64,000 bases of DNA from Hormiphora californensis (Eukaryota > Ctenophora > Tentaculata > Cydippida > Pleurobrachiidae): NCBI GenBank assembly GCA_020137815.1, contig CM035359.1:4560032-4624031 (forward strand), given 5' to 3'. Every line of letters begins with the position of its first letter. Within the stretch, counting starts at the first letter, position 1. The notes below the pieces were generated by a model. It had not been told where the DNA came from. It made no database searches and worked only from the letters and a program-made list of their open reading frames with translations. This document shows, piece after piece, positions 63,441-64,000 of this stretch. The position numbers and the translations under genes are program-made.

Positions 63441-64000
63441 CCCTTTGGGGACGATAAGCCCCCTGTCGACAGAATTCTCTAAAACTTCCTGGAGACACTT
63501 ACTTTGAACCTACTTGAACGCAGGAAAAGGAACTTTGGTTCTACCACCTGTATTTCTATTGGGTCACCTGTGACCCAATCGTCCCCTAACGCTAAAACAG
63601 GAATTGAGATTTCGCAGCTATTTTGCCCCATAACTCGAAAACCGCTCATTTTAGGCCCTATGTTTCTTCATAACACCTATATAAACCCGGCCATTCTGAA
63701 CATTTTGCACACCCTATGGACCTCCCTATCTCATCTGTAGCCGATTTTAGAATTTCAAAATTGGCCGAGATGAAAAATTTTATGAAGGAGCACGGATCTC
63801 AAAAAATTTTTCATCGACTCCCTATGACGTTGAGATAACAATGATGGAGTCGGTTAGTCGCTAGCACCAGTTTAAAAAATGCCGTTTTAGACATTTATTG
63901 GCGGCCATTCCTTTAGAAATGCTCGTAAAATGCAAATTTCTGTTTTAGCGTTAGGGGACGATTGGGTCACAGGTGACCCAGCACTTTGAAGGCCTCTGAG
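63441..64000. mobile_element. CCCTTTGGGGACGAT element, inverted copy, running off the window
   Basis: Reverse-oriented match to 6121-7002 with the same GGGTCACCTGTGACCC palindromes (63560 and near 63965). The other end lies beyond the window. Confidence 0.8.

Overview
The window is eukaryotic nuclear DNA, almost certainly from an animal. Genes are split into many short exons with GT-AG introns, and the recognisable products are animal families: an actin, a family C (metabotropic glutamate type) receptor, an LDLa-repeat 7TM receptor and a Golgi-type carbohydrate sulfotransferase. Compact introns of about 60-300 bp where no repeat has landed, a glutamate-receptor-like gene with 21-22 exons, and dense small DNA transposons fit an early-branching animal such as a sponge. 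That lineage call is inference only. A 100-base N gap at 21024-21123 marks a scaffold join.

Layout. 1-457: end of a pogo/Tigger-like element. 1219-7894 (+): CHST15-like sulfotransferase, with a second pogo-like element (5754-7512) in its last intron. 8664-9977 (+): actin lacking a block of about 88 residues. 10578-11445 (-): broken LINE ORF1. 11.5-12.4 kb: GA/CT-rich DNA. 12.7-13.8 kb: a hAT-like element nested in a hairpin MITE. 14155-17360 (-): two-exon LDLa-GPCR. 17.6-20.9 kb: a hairpin element and a degenerate satellite-like field with a recurring GTGGAGC motif. 21-25 kb: gap, (GA)n and little else. 26246-38518 (-): family C GPCR in 21 phase-consistent exons, its introns loaded with repeats, an ORF1-only LINE copy and a long inverted repeat with a hammerhead-ribozyme-like core. 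41837-45615: pogo-like element holding a 5'-truncated CR1/L2-type LINE with an intact reverse transcriptase. 45.6-64 kb: almost gene-free, with MITEs, palindromes, GA tracts and minisatellites, including a 33-bp unit repeated about 52 times inside terminal inverted repeats.

The most unusual signal is that tandem repeats in the two long genes repeatedly coincide with splice signals. A donor junction is present three times (135-bp unit). An acceptor junction is present 21 times (36-bp unit, perfectly in register). Another donor is present four times, another acceptor twice. Arrays of branchpoint-like CTAAC or CTAAT sit just upstream of two acceptors, and a MITE target-site duplication copies one more donor. 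The genes do not form an operon or an obvious pathway; two encode cell-surface receptors and one a Golgi glycan sulfotransferase.
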